Assembly (NCBI RefSeq): GCF_014467235.1
Contig: NZ_NKHP01000019.1
Coordinates: forward strand, 20,730-84,729
Direction of reading: 5' to 3'
Length of the DNA: 64,000 bases
Source: Xenorhabdus indica
Lineage (GTDB): Bacteria > Pseudomonadota > Gammaproteobacteria > Enterobacterales > Enterobacteriaceae
Both the position numbers and the translations under genes were made by a program. The notes beneath the pieces were generated by a model. That model was not told where the DNA came from and did no database searches. It saw nothing but the letters and a program-made list of their open reading frames with translations. Numbering within the stretch: position 1 is the first letter of the stretch; each line of letters opens with the position of its first letter. Shown piece by piece: positions 28,794-41,106 of this stretch.

Positions 28794-28802
28794 GATGGCC
28801 TC

Positions 28803-29711
28803 TTATTTTCTGTTACACATAGGGAAGCCAAGCGCCTCACGGGAGGCATAGTAAGCTTCAGCAACTGCTTTGGTCAGAGTACGGATGCGCAGAATATAAC
28901 GCTGACGCTCAGTCACGGAAATCGCTTTACGGGCATCCAGCAAGTTGAAGGTGTGACCCGCTTTTAGAATGCGCTCATAAGCAGGAAGTGGCAGTGGAGT
29001 TTCCAACGCCAGTAATTCCTGCGCTTCTTTTTCGTATTGCTCAAAGCAGGTAAACAGGAAATCGACATCAGCGTGTTCAAAATTGTAAGTAGACTGCTCA
29101 ACCTCGTTCTGGTGGTAAATGTCGCCATACGTGGTTTTACCCAACGGACCATCACTCCACACCAGATCGTACACACTGTCTACGCCCTGAATATACATTG
29201 CCAGACGTTCCAAACCATAAGTAATCTCGCCAGTGACTGGTTTACATTCAAGACCACCGACCTGTTGGAAGTAAGTGAACTGGGTCACTTCCATGCCGTT
29301 CAGCCAAACTTCCCATCCCAGTCCCCAAGCACCTAATGTCGGGTTTTCCCAGTTATCTTCAACAAAGCGGATATCATGAACGGTAGGATCAAGCCCTAAC
29401 TCTTTCAGGGAACCCAGGTAAAGCTCCTGGATGTTATCTGGAGATGGCTTGATGATAACCTGAAACTGGTAGTAGTGCTGGAGCCGGTTTGGGTTTTCAC
29501 CATAACGCCCATCAGTTGGACGACGGGATGGTTGCACATAAGCTGCGGCAATAGGCTCCGGCCCCAAAGCACGCAAGCAGGTTATAGGGTGAGAAGTTCC
29601 TGCGCCGACTTCCATATCCAATGGTTGGACAATGGTACAGCCTTGACGCGCCCAGTAATCCTGTAATGTCAGGATGATCCCCTGAAAGGTTTTGGTATCA
29701 AACTTTTGCAT
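28803..29711 (-). CDS. glyQ: Glycyl-tRNA synthetase alpha subunit
   Basis: A 302-residue catalytic subunit charging tRNA-Gly (class II synthetase fold). [20 protein letters not shown] at the N-terminus and [20 protein letters not shown] are family hallmarks. Full length. Divergent from tag; on the coding strand a TATACT (near 29756) may be its -10 box. Confidence 0.97.
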   Translation of the reverse strand: MQKFDTKTFQGIILTLQDYWARQGCTIVQPLDMEVGAGTSHPITCLRALGPEPIAAAYVQPSRRPTDGRYGENPNRLQHYYQFQVIIKPSPDNIQELYLGSLKELGLDPTVHDIRFVEDNWENPTLGAWGLGWEVWLNGMEVTQFTYFQQVGGLECKPVTGEITYGLERLAMYIQGVDSVYDLVWSDGPLGKTTYGDIYHQNEVEQSTYNFEHADVDFLFTCFEQYEKEAQELLALETPLPLPAYERILKAGHTFNLLDARKAISVTERQRYILRIRTLTKAVAEAYYASREALGFPMCNRK

Positions 29712-29905
29712 GTTGAATTCGCACGCGATACATATAAATTTAAACGAAAGCGTTCAGTATACCTTCTGACTGTAAGATATACAGCATTGATCACGCCCAA
29801 TTTTGTCACAGTATAAAAAAATCTTACCCTTGCCACTTTATTTGTATATTTATACAGCTAAAATTAGCGTAATTATTCACCATTATCTGTGGAGACGTGC
29901 AATTC

Positions 29906-30517
29906 ATGAATAAGGAAATAACTCGCTGTGGCTGGGTTACATCTGATCCTGATTATCTGGCTTATCACGACAATGAATGGGGTAAACCGCTAAAAGACAG
30001 CCTACAGCTTTTCGAATTGATTTGCCTTGAAGGGCAACAAGCAGGTTTATCGTGGCTCACCATTCTGAAAAAACGAGAGGGTTATCGAAAATGTTTCCAT
30101 CAATTTGATCCTGTCAAAATTGCTGAAATGGATGAAGATGATGTCGAGAAACTGATGCAAGATCCTGCTATTGTCCGCAACCGCGCTAAAATCAATGCCA
30201 TTATTCATAATGCTCGTGCGTACCTGAAAATGGCCGAACAGAAAGAAGATTTCTGTGAGTTTATCTGGCAATTTGTTGATAACGATCCGCAAGTTAACCA
30301 CTGGAAAACACGGGCAGAAGTGCCTGTCAAAACCGACCATTCTGATGCACTCTCAAAAGCACTGAAAAAACGCGGATTTAAATTTATCGGCAGCACTACC
30401 TGTTATGCCTTTATGCAGGCTGCGGGTTTAGTCGATGATCACATCGCAAACTGTCTATGTCGGAAAATTAAAAATGTCGAAAAATTGAAAACCGAAAAAC
30501 TGAAAATCAATGCATAA
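29906..30517 (+). CDS. tag: DNA-3-methyladenine glycosylase I
   Basis: A 203-residue base-excision repair enzyme removing 3-methyladenine. RCGWVTSDPDYLAYHDNEWG at the N-terminus carries the zinc-binding Cys and His, and DDHIANCLC near the C-terminus the second pair; LEGQQAGLSW is the conserved substrate-pocket block. An upstream in-frame GTG (29897) sits only two bases from GGAG, so ATG 29906 is preferred. The lysine-rich tail after CLCRKI is longer than in E. coli. Confidence 0.94.
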   Translation: MNKEITRCGWVTSDPDYLAYHDNEWGKPLKDSLQLFELICLEGQQAGLSWLTILKKREGYRKCFHQFDPVKIAEMDEDDVEKLMQDPAIVRNRAKINAIIHNARAYLKMAEQKEDFCEFIWQFVDNDPQVNHWKTRAEVPVKTDHSDALSKALKKRGFKFIGSTTCYAFMQAAGLVDDHIANCLCRKIKNVEKLKTEKLKINA

Positions 30518-30589
30518 AAACAGGTGACAATGTAATAAGGTGCGGGGTATGGTGTCCTCTTATCCTACAAAAAAGACATAGCTGCTGTT

Positions 30590-31846
30590 ATGAAATTCTC
30601 TCAATTCGGAAACAAGTTCACGCAAGATTCAGGAATTACTCTCCTGATGAATGATCTCAACAAAGGTTTGAGAACACCCGGCGCGATTATGCTAGGTGGT
30701 GGTAATCCTGCTCATATTCCTGAAATGGATGACTATTTCCAACAACTATTGACAGATCTAGCGTTAAACGGTCAATTGACCGAAACACTGTGCAACTATG
30801 ATGGGCCACAGGGAAAAAACACCTTAATCGCAGCATTGGCTCAAGAATTACAAGAAAAACTTGGTTGGGAAATCCACCCACAAAATATTGCCCTGACTAA
30901 TGGCAGCCAAAGCGCCTTCTTCTACCTGTTCAATTTATTAGCGGGACGTGCTGAAGATGGTTCAATGAAACGGGTTCTGTTTCCTCTTGCACCCGAATAT
31001 ATTGGCTATTCTGATTCTGGCCTGGATGAAGGTTTATTTGTTGCCAATAAACCCAATATTGAATTACTACCCAATGGCCAATTTAAATATCGGGTTGATT
31101 TTGATCATCTGAATATTTCTGAAGATATCAACTTGATCTGTGTTTCCCGTCCAACTAATCCAACAGGTAATGTCATCACTGATGAAGAATTACTGCGCCT
31201 GGATGCGTTGGCACAGCAACACCAAATCCCTCTGCTGATCGATAATGCCTACGGTGTACCGTTCCCAGGTATTGTATTCAGTAATGCAACGCCTCTTTGG
31301 AATCCGAATATTATCTTATGCATGAGCCTATCCAAACTGGGGCTACCGGGTACTCGCTGTGGAATCATCATTGCTACTGAGAAAATTATCCATGCTGTCA
31401 GTAACATGAATGGCGTTATTAGTCTGGCACCAGGCGGGGTTGGCTCTGCTATTACGCTGGAAATGATCCGCCGTAATGATCTGTTCCGTTTATCCCAGAA
31501 TGTTATTCAGCCATTTTATAAGAAACGGGTAGATCGCGTAATTGAGATCATCCGCCGTTATATGTCAGAAGAACACTGCCTTATTCATAAACCAGAAGGA
31601 GCAATATTCCTCTGGTTATGGTTTAAAAATCTGCCTATTACGACAGAAGTCCTTTATCAGCGATTAAAAAAACGAAAAGTGTTGATGGTGCCGGGACACT
31701 ACTTTTTCCCTGGCTTGGAACACAACTGGCCTCACGCCCATCAATGTATGCGTATGAACTATGTACCTGATTTAGAGAAAATCGAAGAAGGTGTTCGAAT
31801 TTTATCCGAAGAAATTGAAATCGCTCATAAAGAAACAGATCGCTAA
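30590..31846 (+). CDS. avtA: Valine-pyruvate aminotransferase
   Basis: A 418-residue class I/II aminotransferase, collinear with E. coli AvtA. It converts pyruvate and valine to alanine and 2-ketoisovalerate with pyridoxal phosphate. The Schiff-base lysine is K249 in SLSKLGLPGTRCG; SRPTNPTGNVI and DNAYGVPFPG line the cofactor site. Complete. It is followed by a long AT-rich gap. A hairpin just after the stop has its T-run on the other strand, so it is not an obvious avtA terminator. Confidence 0.95.
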   Translation: MKFSQFGNKFTQDSGITLLMNDLNKGLRTPGAIMLGGGNPAHIPEMDDYFQQLLTDLALNGQLTETLCNYDGPQGKNTLIAALAQELQEKLGWEIHPQNIALTNGSQSAFFYLFNLLAGRAEDGSMKRVLFPLAPEYIGYSDSGLDEGLFVANKPNIELLPNGQFKYRVDFDHLNISEDINLICVSRPTNPTGNVITDEELLRLDALAQQHQIPLLIDNAYGVPFPGIVFSNATPLWNPNIILCMSLSKLGLPGTRCGIIIATEKIIHAVSNMNGVISLAPGGVGSAITLEMIRRNDLFRLSQNVIQPFYKKRVDRVIEIIRRYMSEEHCLIHKPEGAIFLWLWFKNLPITTEVLYQRLKKRKVLMVPGHYFFPGLEHNWPHAHQCMRMNYVPDLEKIEEGVRILSEEIEIAHKETDR

Positions 31847-31856
31847 TCAAAATAAT

Positions 31857-31886
31857 AAAAAAGCTCCCTCATTTAAGGTGAGGGAG
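31857..31886 (-). terminator. Intrinsic terminator reading leftward after avtA
   Basis: CTCCCTCA (31864-31871) and TGAGGGAG (31879-31886) form an 8-bp stem; six As at 31857-31862 give a T-run only for transcription on the minus strand. No annotated minus-strand gene lies to its right before 32981, so it may serve an unannotated RNA, or act as a weak 3' hairpin for avtA. Confidence 0.6.
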
Positions 31887-32556
31887 TAAAATGATAACGA
31901 GGACTTTTTACCTGAGAACAGGACAGTAGTTATTAGAATCCCAAAAGAATTCTTCACACATAGCAGGAAAGGAAAACAATCCTTGTTTATACACTTTCCC
32001 TGAACTCGGCATATTTAACCAGAAAATAAAAAATCTAATGGCCTGAATAGATAAGATTTTTTAACTTTAAATTGCCTCTACTAGGTGAAATTAAGATGAT
32101 TGCCACGTATTATGTGATCTAAAGCACATTTAATGAATGAAACACATATGCCTAATTATTTAACATTGTCTTTAATCCCTCACATCTCACAGAAAGTAGT
32201 CATCTACACCTAATGCCCAAACCTTATTTCCTCAAACTCAGTGACTAATTTAAGCAATGAAAAATATTCATTTGAGTAATTGCTTATAATGTTGATAGAT
32301 TTACAAGTAATAATTTATATATGTTCTTACTTTTTATTAACTTTTTATTAAAAAAAATAAAAATATAAAAAAATTTAAAAATCTTCTGACGAAAAAAATT
32401 ATTGCATTTAACAATAAGCGCTATAGCAAACTGAATATAACCTGACTATAGTAAATAATCATATAGAGTTATCTTTATGATTAGGAAAAGTAACGCTAAA
32501 GTAGATATAAGAACTTGGATATCGGCAAATTAACTCATTGGGTTCATGGAATAGAA
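31887..32556. other. AT-rich intergenic region between avtA and yidQ
   Basis: About 670 bases without a supported protein gene. It includes a CRP-like site at 32113-32128, a very AT-rich block (about 32320-32400, long A/T runs) and, on the minus strand, a possible -10 TATAAA near 31990 upstream of the leftward terminator. The rightmost part should carry the yidQ promoter. Confidence 0.6.
32113..32128. promoter_or_regulatory. CRP-binding site candidate
   Basis: TGTGATCTAAAGCACA matches the consensus TGTGA-N6-TCACA at nine of ten positions, and the flanks (TTA and TTTAA) extend the AT-rich symmetry. The target is unclear: it lies 430 bases before yidQ and 130 bases from a possible minus-strand transcript. 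Confidence 0.6.
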
Positions 32557-32910
32557 ATGATGAAAAACAGTAAACTGCTTCTATTATCCGCTACTATACT
32601 TGGATGGTCTCTGCTTACAGGCTGTTCCAGTATCATGACACATAGTGGCCCCAATCAAGGATATTATTCTGGGGCACAGGCTAATATTAACATGTTAAAA
32701 GATGATAAAACGGGATGGTTTCTGAAACCTTTGCTCGCAGTAGATCTACCCTTATCAGCCCTGTTAGATACTCTTTTGCTCCCTTATGATTATGCTTTCT
32801 CAAATCAGGATCAAACAAGAAAATCACCTAAGCTTCGTGTTGAAAAACTGGAAAAAAATTCAACTCATACACAACAGATATCAGATGAGCCCATAAATGG
32901 TGCGGACTGA
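32557..32910 (+). CDS. yidQ: YidQ, DUF1375 outer-membrane lipoprotein
   Basis: A 117-residue YceK/YidQ-family lipoprotein. The signal peptide ends in lipobox LTGC with cysteine at residue 23, followed by SSIMTHSG and LLDTLLLPYDYAFS, which match E. coli YidQ (SSVMSHTG; MDTLLLPWD). The C-terminal tail is charged. Two ATGs stand side by side (32557, 32560); longer starts lack the signal sequence at the proper place. It converges with yidR as in E. coli. Function unknown. Confidence 0.85.
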   Translation: MMKNSKLLLLSATILGWSLLTGCSSIMTHSGPNQGYYSGAQANINMLKDDKTGWFLKPLLAVDLPLSALLDTLLLPYDYAFSNQDQTRKSPKLRVEKLEKNSTHTQQISDEPINGAD

Positions 32911-32980
32911 TTCTTCATTGCTCTATCAATCCCAACTCTACCAGTATCCATTGTGCTGAAAATCGTCTTCATATGTTTTT

Positions 32981-34297
32981 TCAGGCATCGTTACTGCACA
33001 AAGATGGTGCAGCGATGCCTGTCTCGACAATAAAGATCTGACGATAGCCATTAATGTCGCGCATAAAAGCAACATGTCGATCATCAGGTGAGATCACTAT
33101 TGCATCTGCACATGGAGCAAGGTCAGTACGTGCCGTTAGCCGCTGAACTTCACCATTTTGGCTATCACAAAGCATGACACTGTTATCACAGACAAAAGCA
33201 ATAAATCGGCCCCGGCTATCCCAGTTAAATGCAGATTGTATGTCATATGCATTATGCGTGACCTGTATTGGTTCTCCCCCTTTTGGGGATACATACCATA
33301 ACTGGATAGTTCCCTTATCATCTTTCATCAGAAAACAAATTTTATTGCCATCTGGAGATGTTCTTAACCAATGACGGGGAGTACTGACCACTCCCGGCCA
33401 ACGATTACGGTGGGTAAATGTTAAACGTTGCTGTTTCACTCCCGCAGGTGGTGCAGGTAAGGTCGTTTCCGTTCCGGTTAATGGCTGGTTACCTTCAACC
33501 GCATAATCTTCATCATGCTCAGGTAGGTCAACAAGGTAAATTTCAGGGATCTTTTCACCATTTTCAGCGCATGTATCACCAATAAAAGCCAGAGCCCAAC
33601 GCTGCCATTGCCCATTCTTTTTAAGATAACCCTGCTGCCCAATCCACCCTTCTTCATATGCACGATTGATCTCATCACTACCAGGGTGTGGATATGCTGT
33701 AGTGCGGCTCACTACCACCGAAAAATAGCTTCCATCATATTCTCTTGGATGTTTTTTGGCTGATATCACCGCTCTTAGTGGAATAGCGACCGCTACATTG
33801 CGTAAATCAAGTGCAGGATCCAACTCATGCATAACATGGTCGTTATAGGTAAAGCTTAAACGGCTGCCATCAGGACTAAAAACATGCACGTGTGTACCAC
33901 CACGCAAGGCTCCGGCTGTATAAGGTGAGGTAATGTCCAACGCATCAATATTAACAGTAACATTTGGCTGAATATCGGAAACAATGACACCACGGCGATG
34001 ATGAAAATCGTATTGCCAGTGAGCATCGGGATTTTCCGGGCCATGAATAAACGCATAACGAGTAGGTTCCTGCGGACTAACTGTTACAACACCAACATGC
34101 GCACCGTCTTTTGCCTGATAAATAATCTCTGTTTGCCCATTAATTATATGAATTTTTTCTATCGTTAAGCCAGTAAAGTCTGCCCCGTTAGGACGTACAT
34201 CATAGACTAACCACTGGCTATCAGGGGTCCAGATATTTATATTAGTTATCTGATGGCTACGGTTGTCGAATGTAATCTGACGTTCCTTAAAAATCAT
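32981..34297 (-). CDS. yidR: YidR, DUF3748 beta-propeller protein
   Basis: A 438-residue homologue of E. coli YidR (NTWTPDSQWLVFDVRP-like start, HGPENPD, DFHHRRGVIV, HVHVFSPDG, YNDHVMHELDPALDLRN). TolB-like propeller repeats are visible (SPDGNKICFL, SPDDRHVAFM). No signal peptide is seen. It is about 23 residues longer than the E. coli protein, with an insert near residue 225 (LKKNGQWQR). The last codons and stop lie in a hairpin (32982-33021). The function is not known; the propeller suggests a binding or lyase-like role. Confidence 0.88.
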   Translation of the reverse strand: MIFKERQITFDNRSHQITNINIWTPDSQWLVYDVRPNGADFTGLTIEKIHIINGQTEIIYQAKDGAHVGVVTVSPQEPTRYAFIHGPENPDAHWQYDFHHRRGVIVSDIQPNVTVNIDALDITSPYTAGALRGGTHVHVFSPDGSRLSFTYNDHVMHELDPALDLRNVAVAIPLRAVISAKKHPREYDGSYFSVVVSRTTAYPHPGSDEINRAYEEGWIGQQGYLKKNGQWQRWALAFIGDTCAENGEKIPEIYLVDLPEHDEDYAVEGNQPLTGTETTLPAPPAGVKQQRLTFTHRNRWPGVVSTPRHWLRTSPDGNKICFLMKDDKGTIQLWYVSPKGGEPIQVTHNAYDIQSAFNWDSRGRFIAFVCDNSVMLCDSQNGEVQRLTARTDLAPCADAIVISPDDRHVAFMRDINGYRQIFIVETGIAAPSLCSNDA

Positions 34298-34432
34298 TTT
34301 CCTACCTTAATAATTGAGGTTTCGGATAATAAAAACTAATGCTATTAAAATTTAACTAAAAAATTTCAATCGAGACGTTATTATTTCAGCATTATTCTTT
34401 ACTTCACGTTATATTCCATTTAATTAAAATTT

Positions 34433-35050
34433 ATGCTACTCAGTGTCCTTTATATCATTGGTATCACGGCTGAAGCCATGACAGGTGCCTTAGCCGCAGG
34501 TCGTCGAAAAATGGATGTGTTCGGCGTAATTATTATTGCTTCTGTAACAGCCATTGGTGGTGGTTCCGTTCGTGATATTATTCTGGGCCACTATCCGCTT
34601 GGTTGGGTTAAAAACCCAGAATACATTGTGACTGTTGCCTGCGCCGCAGTAGTCACCATTTGGGTTGCCCCAATGATGAAACACCTTCGACGTTTATTTC
34701 TTATTCTTGATGCGATTGGTTTAATTGTTTTTTCAATTATTGGCGCACAAATCGCATTGGATATGCACTACAGCCCAATCATTGCCGCCATTGCCGCTGT
34801 TATTACCGGTGTTTTTGGTGGAGTACTGCGCGATATGTTTTGTAACACCATTCCATTAGTGTTCCAGAAAGAGATCTACGCTGGTGTCTCTTTTGCGGCT
34901 GCTTGGTTATATATCGCGTTACTACAGACGCCACTGCATCCAAACAGCGTAATTATCATCACCCTTATCACAGGCCTAACCGCCCGTTTGATTGCTATTC
35001 GCTATCGTCTTGGATTACCTATCTTCAATTATGATGGTGCTGACCATTGA
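34433..35050 (+). CDS. yicG: YicG, TRIC-type cation channel family protein
   Basis: A 205-residue membrane protein of the UPF0126/TRIC family, collinear with E. coli YicG ([15 protein letters not shown] at the start). It consists of two three-helix repeats plus a seventh helix; the paired [11 protein letters not shown] and GGVLRDMFC motifs are typical of the family. Bacterial TRIC homologues form cation channels, but the physiological role of YicG is not settled. Divergent from yidR and convergent with ligB. Confidence 0.92.
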   Translation: MLLSVLYIIGITAEAMTGALAAGRRKMDVFGVIIIASVTAIGGGSVRDIILGHYPLGWVKNPEYIVTVACAAVVTIWVAPMMKHLRRLFLILDAIGLIVFSIIGAQIALDMHYSPIIAAIAAVITGVFGGVLRDMFCNTIPLVFQKEIYAGVSFAAAWLYIALLQTPLHPNSVIIITLITGLTARLIAIRYRLGLPIFNYDGADH

Positions 35051-35168
35051 TATTAATCTGGGCGTTTGGAGCAAGTGCTTGCTCCTTCGCTCTTGCATGT
35101 TTACCTGTCTACCGATTTCTTTTCTGCATTTTCCCGTTCTACATTTCCCAACTTCCCGACAAAGAGAA

Positions 35169-37913
<2,745 letters not shown>

Positions 37914-37967
37914 ACTAAGTTTCAGTATTATGCCCAGTCATTTATTTATCTGTGGAGTAGCACACAT

Positions 37968-38243
37968 ATGGCACGCGTAACTGTTCAAGACGCAGTAGAA
38001 AAAATTGGTAACCGTTTTGACCTGGTGTTGGTCGCTGCTCGCCGAGCACGCCAATTGCAGGTAGGTGGAAAAGATCCTCTTGTTCCAGAAGAAAACGATA
38101 AGATGACTGTTATCGCTCTGCGTGAAATCGAGCAAGGTCTTATTAATAATAAAATTCTTGATGTTCGTGAACGTCAAGAGCAGCAGGAGCAAGAAGCTGC
38201 AGAAATCAAAGCTGTTTCTGCTATCGCCGACGGTCGTCGTTAA
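37968..38243 (+). CDS. rpoZ: RNA polymerase omega subunit
   Basis: The 91-residue omega subunit, [30 protein letters not shown] at the start being nearly invariant in enterobacteria. It helps assemble the beta-prime subunit and contributes to one of the ppGpp-binding sites of RNA polymerase. It is preceded by TGTGGAG and followed by spoT 18 bases on. Confidence 0.98.
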   Translation: MARVTVQDAVEKIGNRFDLVLVAARRARQLQVGGKDPLVPEENDKMTVIALREIEQGLINNKILDVRERQEQQEQEAAEIKAVSAIADGRR

Positions 38244-38261
38244 TTTTACGGTAGGTCTGCC

Positions 38262-40373
38262 TTGTACCTGTTTGAAAGCCTGAACCAGCTTGTACTTAAA
38301 TATTTGCCTGAAGATCAAATTGATCTATTAAAGCAGGCTTATGTCGTAGCACGGGATGCCCACGAAGGGCAAACCCGATCCAGTGGTGAGCCGTATATTA
38401 CTCATCCTGTCGCTGTTGCTTGTATTCTGGCTGAGATGCGTCTTGACCATGAAACACTTATGGCCGCACTTCTGCATGACGTCATTGAAGATACACCAGC
38501 AACATTTCAGGATATTGAGCAATTATTCGGCACCACCGTCGCCGGATTAGTGGAAGGTGTCTCCAAACTGGACAAGCTGAACTTCCGTGATAAAAAGGAA
38601 GCTCAGGCCGAAAACTTCCGCAAGATGATCATGGCAATGGTACAGGATATCCGTGTCATTCTGATCAAATTGGCAGACCGAACACATAACATGCGAACCC
38701 TTGGTTCTCTGCGCCCTGATAAACGGCGGCGCATCGCCAGGGAAACGTTGGAAATCTACAGTCCGTTGGCCCATCGACTGGGGATTCATCACCTGAAAAC
38801 AGAACTGGAAGAGCTTGGTTTTGAAGCTTTGTATCCTAACCGCTATCGGGTGATTAAAGAGGTTGTTAAAGCTGCTCGTGGCAACCGTAAGGAAATGATA
38901 CAGAAAATTCTGGCAGAAATTGAAGGCAGATTAACGGATGCGGGCATCCAATGTACCGTCAATGGACGGGAAAAACATCTCTACTCTATCTATCGCAAGA
39001 TGCACCTGAAAGAACAGCGTTTTCATTCCATTATGGATATTTACGCGTTCCGTGTCATCGTCGACAACCTTGATACCTGTTATCGTGTTTTAGGGCAAAT
39101 GCACAGTCTGTATAAACCCCGTCCCGGTAGGGTGAAAGATTATATTGCCATTCCTAAAGCCAACGGCTATCAATCCTTGCATACCTCTCTTATCGGTCCA
39201 CACGGAGTACCTGTTGAAGTCCAGATCCGGACAGAAGACATGGATCAAATGGCAGAGATGGGGGTTGCGGCACACTGGGCTTATAAAGAACAAGGGGAAT
39301 CAGGCACTACAGCGCAAGTCCGTGCCCAACGTTGGATGCAAAGCCTGCTGGAACTTCAGCAGAGCGCTGGTAGCTCTTTCGAATTCATTGAAAGCGTTAA
39401 ATCTGATCTATTCCCTGATGAGATTTACGTTTTTACTCCTGAAGGACGTATTGTGGAATTACCGGCAGGTGCAACACCTGTTGACTTTGCTTATGCTGTC
39501 CATACGGATATTGGTCACGCTTGTGTCGGGGCTCGAGTTGATCGTCTGCCTTACCCACTATCTCAGACCCTAAGCAGCGGGCAAACTGTCGAAATCATTA
39601 CCGCCCCAAGCGCCCGCCCTAATGCGGCATGGCTGAATTTTGTCGTCAGCTCTAAAGCACGCGCTAAAATACGCCAGTTACTGAAAAACCTTAAACGGGA
39701 TGATTCCGTTAGTCTGGGACGGCGTCTGCTCAATCATGCACTTGGCAATGGTCTGAAAATTAACGATATTCCACAGGAAAATATCGACAGAGAATTGGCA
39801 AGAATGAAACTCGCTTCACTTGATGACCTGCTGGCAGAGATCGGTTTAGGTAATGCGATGAGTGTTGTCGTTGCTCATAATCTATTGGGTGCTACAGAAA
39901 AAATTCCGAATGGTAGTAATAGTCAATCCCGTAAGCTGCCAATTAAAGGTGCCGATGGCATCCTGATTACCTTTGCTAAGTGTTGCCGACCGATTCCGGG
40001 TGACCCGATTATTTCCCATATCAGTCCGGGGAAAGGTTTAGTTATCCATCACGAATCTTGCCGTAATATCCGTGGTTATCAAAAAGAGCCGGAAAAATTC
40101 ATGCCTGTTGAATGGGATAAAGATATCAATAGCGATTTCATCGCTGAAATTAAAGTTGATATGTTTAACCATCAGGGAGCACTGGCAAATCTGACAGCAG
40201 CGATTAATGATGCAAATTCCAGCATCCAAAGCATGAATACCGAGGAAAAAGATGGCCGTGTTTATTGTGCTTTCATCAGGCTGACAGCCAAAGACCGTAT
40301 CCAGTTGGCAAATATCATGCGTAAGATACGTGTTATGCCGGATGTACTACGAGTCAGCCGTAACCGAAACTAG
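38262..40373 (+). CDS. spoT: Bifunctional (p)ppGpp synthetase/hydrolase SpoT
   Basis: A 703-residue enzyme that degrades and weakly makes (p)ppGpp. Domains: HD hydrolase (about 20-200, catalytic H72-D73 in LLHDVIEDT), synthetase (about 230-350), TGS (about 385-445, IYVFTPEGRIVELPAGATP), helical and zinc-finger-like region (CCRPIPGD) and C-terminal ACT (about 630-700). The start is TTG, as in E. coli spoT; MYLFESLNQL matches the known N-terminus and there is no suitable ATG. Confidence 0.97.
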   Translation: MYLFESLNQLVLKYLPEDQIDLLKQAYVVARDAHEGQTRSSGEPYITHPVAVACILAEMRLDHETLMAALLHDVIEDTPATFQDIEQLFGTTVAGLVEGVSKLDKLNFRDKKEAQAENFRKMIMAMVQDIRVILIKLADRTHNMRTLGSLRPDKRRRIARETLEIYSPLAHRLGIHHLKTELEELGFEALYPNRYRVIKEVVKAARGNRKEMIQKILAEIEGRLTDAGIQCTVNGREKHLYSIYRKMHLKEQRFHSIMDIYAFRVIVDNLDTCYRVLGQMHSLYKPRPGRVKDYIAIPKANGYQSLHTSLIGPHGVPVEVQIRTEDMDQMAEMGVAAHWAYKEQGESGTTAQVRAQRWMQSLLELQQSAGSSFEFIESVKSDLFPDEIYVFTPEGRIVELPAGATPVDFAYAVHTDIGHACVGARVDRLPYPLSQTLSSGQTVEIITAPSARPNAAWLNFVVSSKARAKIRQLLKNLKRDDSVSLGRRLLNHALGNGLKINDIPQENIDRELARMKLASLDDLLAEIGLGNAMSVVVAHNLLGATEKIPNGSNSQSRKLPIKGADGILITFAKCCRPIPGDPIISHISPGKGLVIHHESCRNIRGYQKEPEKFMPVEWDKDINSDFIAEIKVDMFNHQGALANLTAAINDANSSIQSMNTEEKDGRVYCAFIRLTAKDRIQLANIMRKIRVMPDVLRVSRNRN

Positions 40374-40378
40374 AGGTT

Positions 40379-41104
40379 ATGAATCCTAAACGTTATGCAC
40401 GTATTTGTCAGATGATGGCAATGCGTCAACCTGACCTGACGATTTGTTTAGAAGAAGTACATAAGCCCCATAATGTATCCGCAGTTATTCGCTCTGCGGA
40501 TGCAGTTGGCATTCATCAAATCCATGCCATTTGGCCTGCTCATCAGTTACAGACTCAACTCTCCTCTGCGGCAGGTAGTAACAGTTGGGTTCAAGTAGAA
40601 ACCCACTCATCTATTGAAAACGCTATTAGCCAGTTTAAGACAGCCGGAATGCAGATATTAGCCACCAATCTTTCTGATAAAGCGGCTGATTTCCGTCAAA
40701 TTGATTACACTAAACCTACCTGCATCATTATGGGGCAGGAAAAGAAAGGGATTTCCAAACAGGCTATCGCGCTGGCAGATTATGACATTATCATTCCGAT
40801 GGCAGGTATGGTTCAGTCACTGAATGTCTCTGTTGCCTCTGCTCTGATCCTGTATGAAGCACAACGGCAACGCCAACTCGCTGGTATGTATCAGCGGGAG
40901 GAAAGTACTCTCTCCGAAGAGGAGCAACAAAAGTTACTGTTTGAAGGCGGATACCCTGTTTTAGCTGCGGTCGCACATCGTAAAGGGTTGGAACGACCGT
41001 TCATTAATAAACAAGGGCAAATTATCGCAAGTGAATCTTGGTGGGCAACATTGCAGGCAACGACCACCACCAACAGGGAAATCAATCACACTGACGGAGA
41101 ATAG
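40379..41104 (+). CDS. trmH: tRNA (guanosine-18-2'-O)-methyltransferase TrmH
   Basis: A 241-residue SPOUT methyltransferase that methylates G18 of tRNA. Motif 1 NVSAVIRSADAVG, motif 2 IIMGQEKKGIS, motif 3 IPMAGMVQSLNVSVASALILYEA form the knotted SAM site. It is about 12 residues longer than E. coli TrmH at the C-terminus. Located five bases after spoT and just before recG, as in E. coli. Confidence 0.95.
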   Translation: MNPKRYARICQMMAMRQPDLTICLEEVHKPHNVSAVIRSADAVGIHQIHAIWPAHQLQTQLSSAAGSNSWVQVETHSSIENAISQFKTAGMQILATNLSDKAADFRQIDYTKPTCIIMGQEKKGISKQAIALADYDIIIPMAGMVQSLNVSVASALILYEAQRQRQLAGMYQREESTLSEEEQQKLLFEGGYPVLAAVAHRKGLERPFINKQGQIIASESWWATLQATTTTNREINHTDGE

Positions 41105-41106
41105 GT

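Noticed and set aside
31887..32556. Known enterobacterial sRNAs (Spot 42, CyaR, RyhB and others) in the AT-rich gap
   Set aside because: Sequences recalled for these RNAs do not match either strand; only a generic candidate can be proposed.
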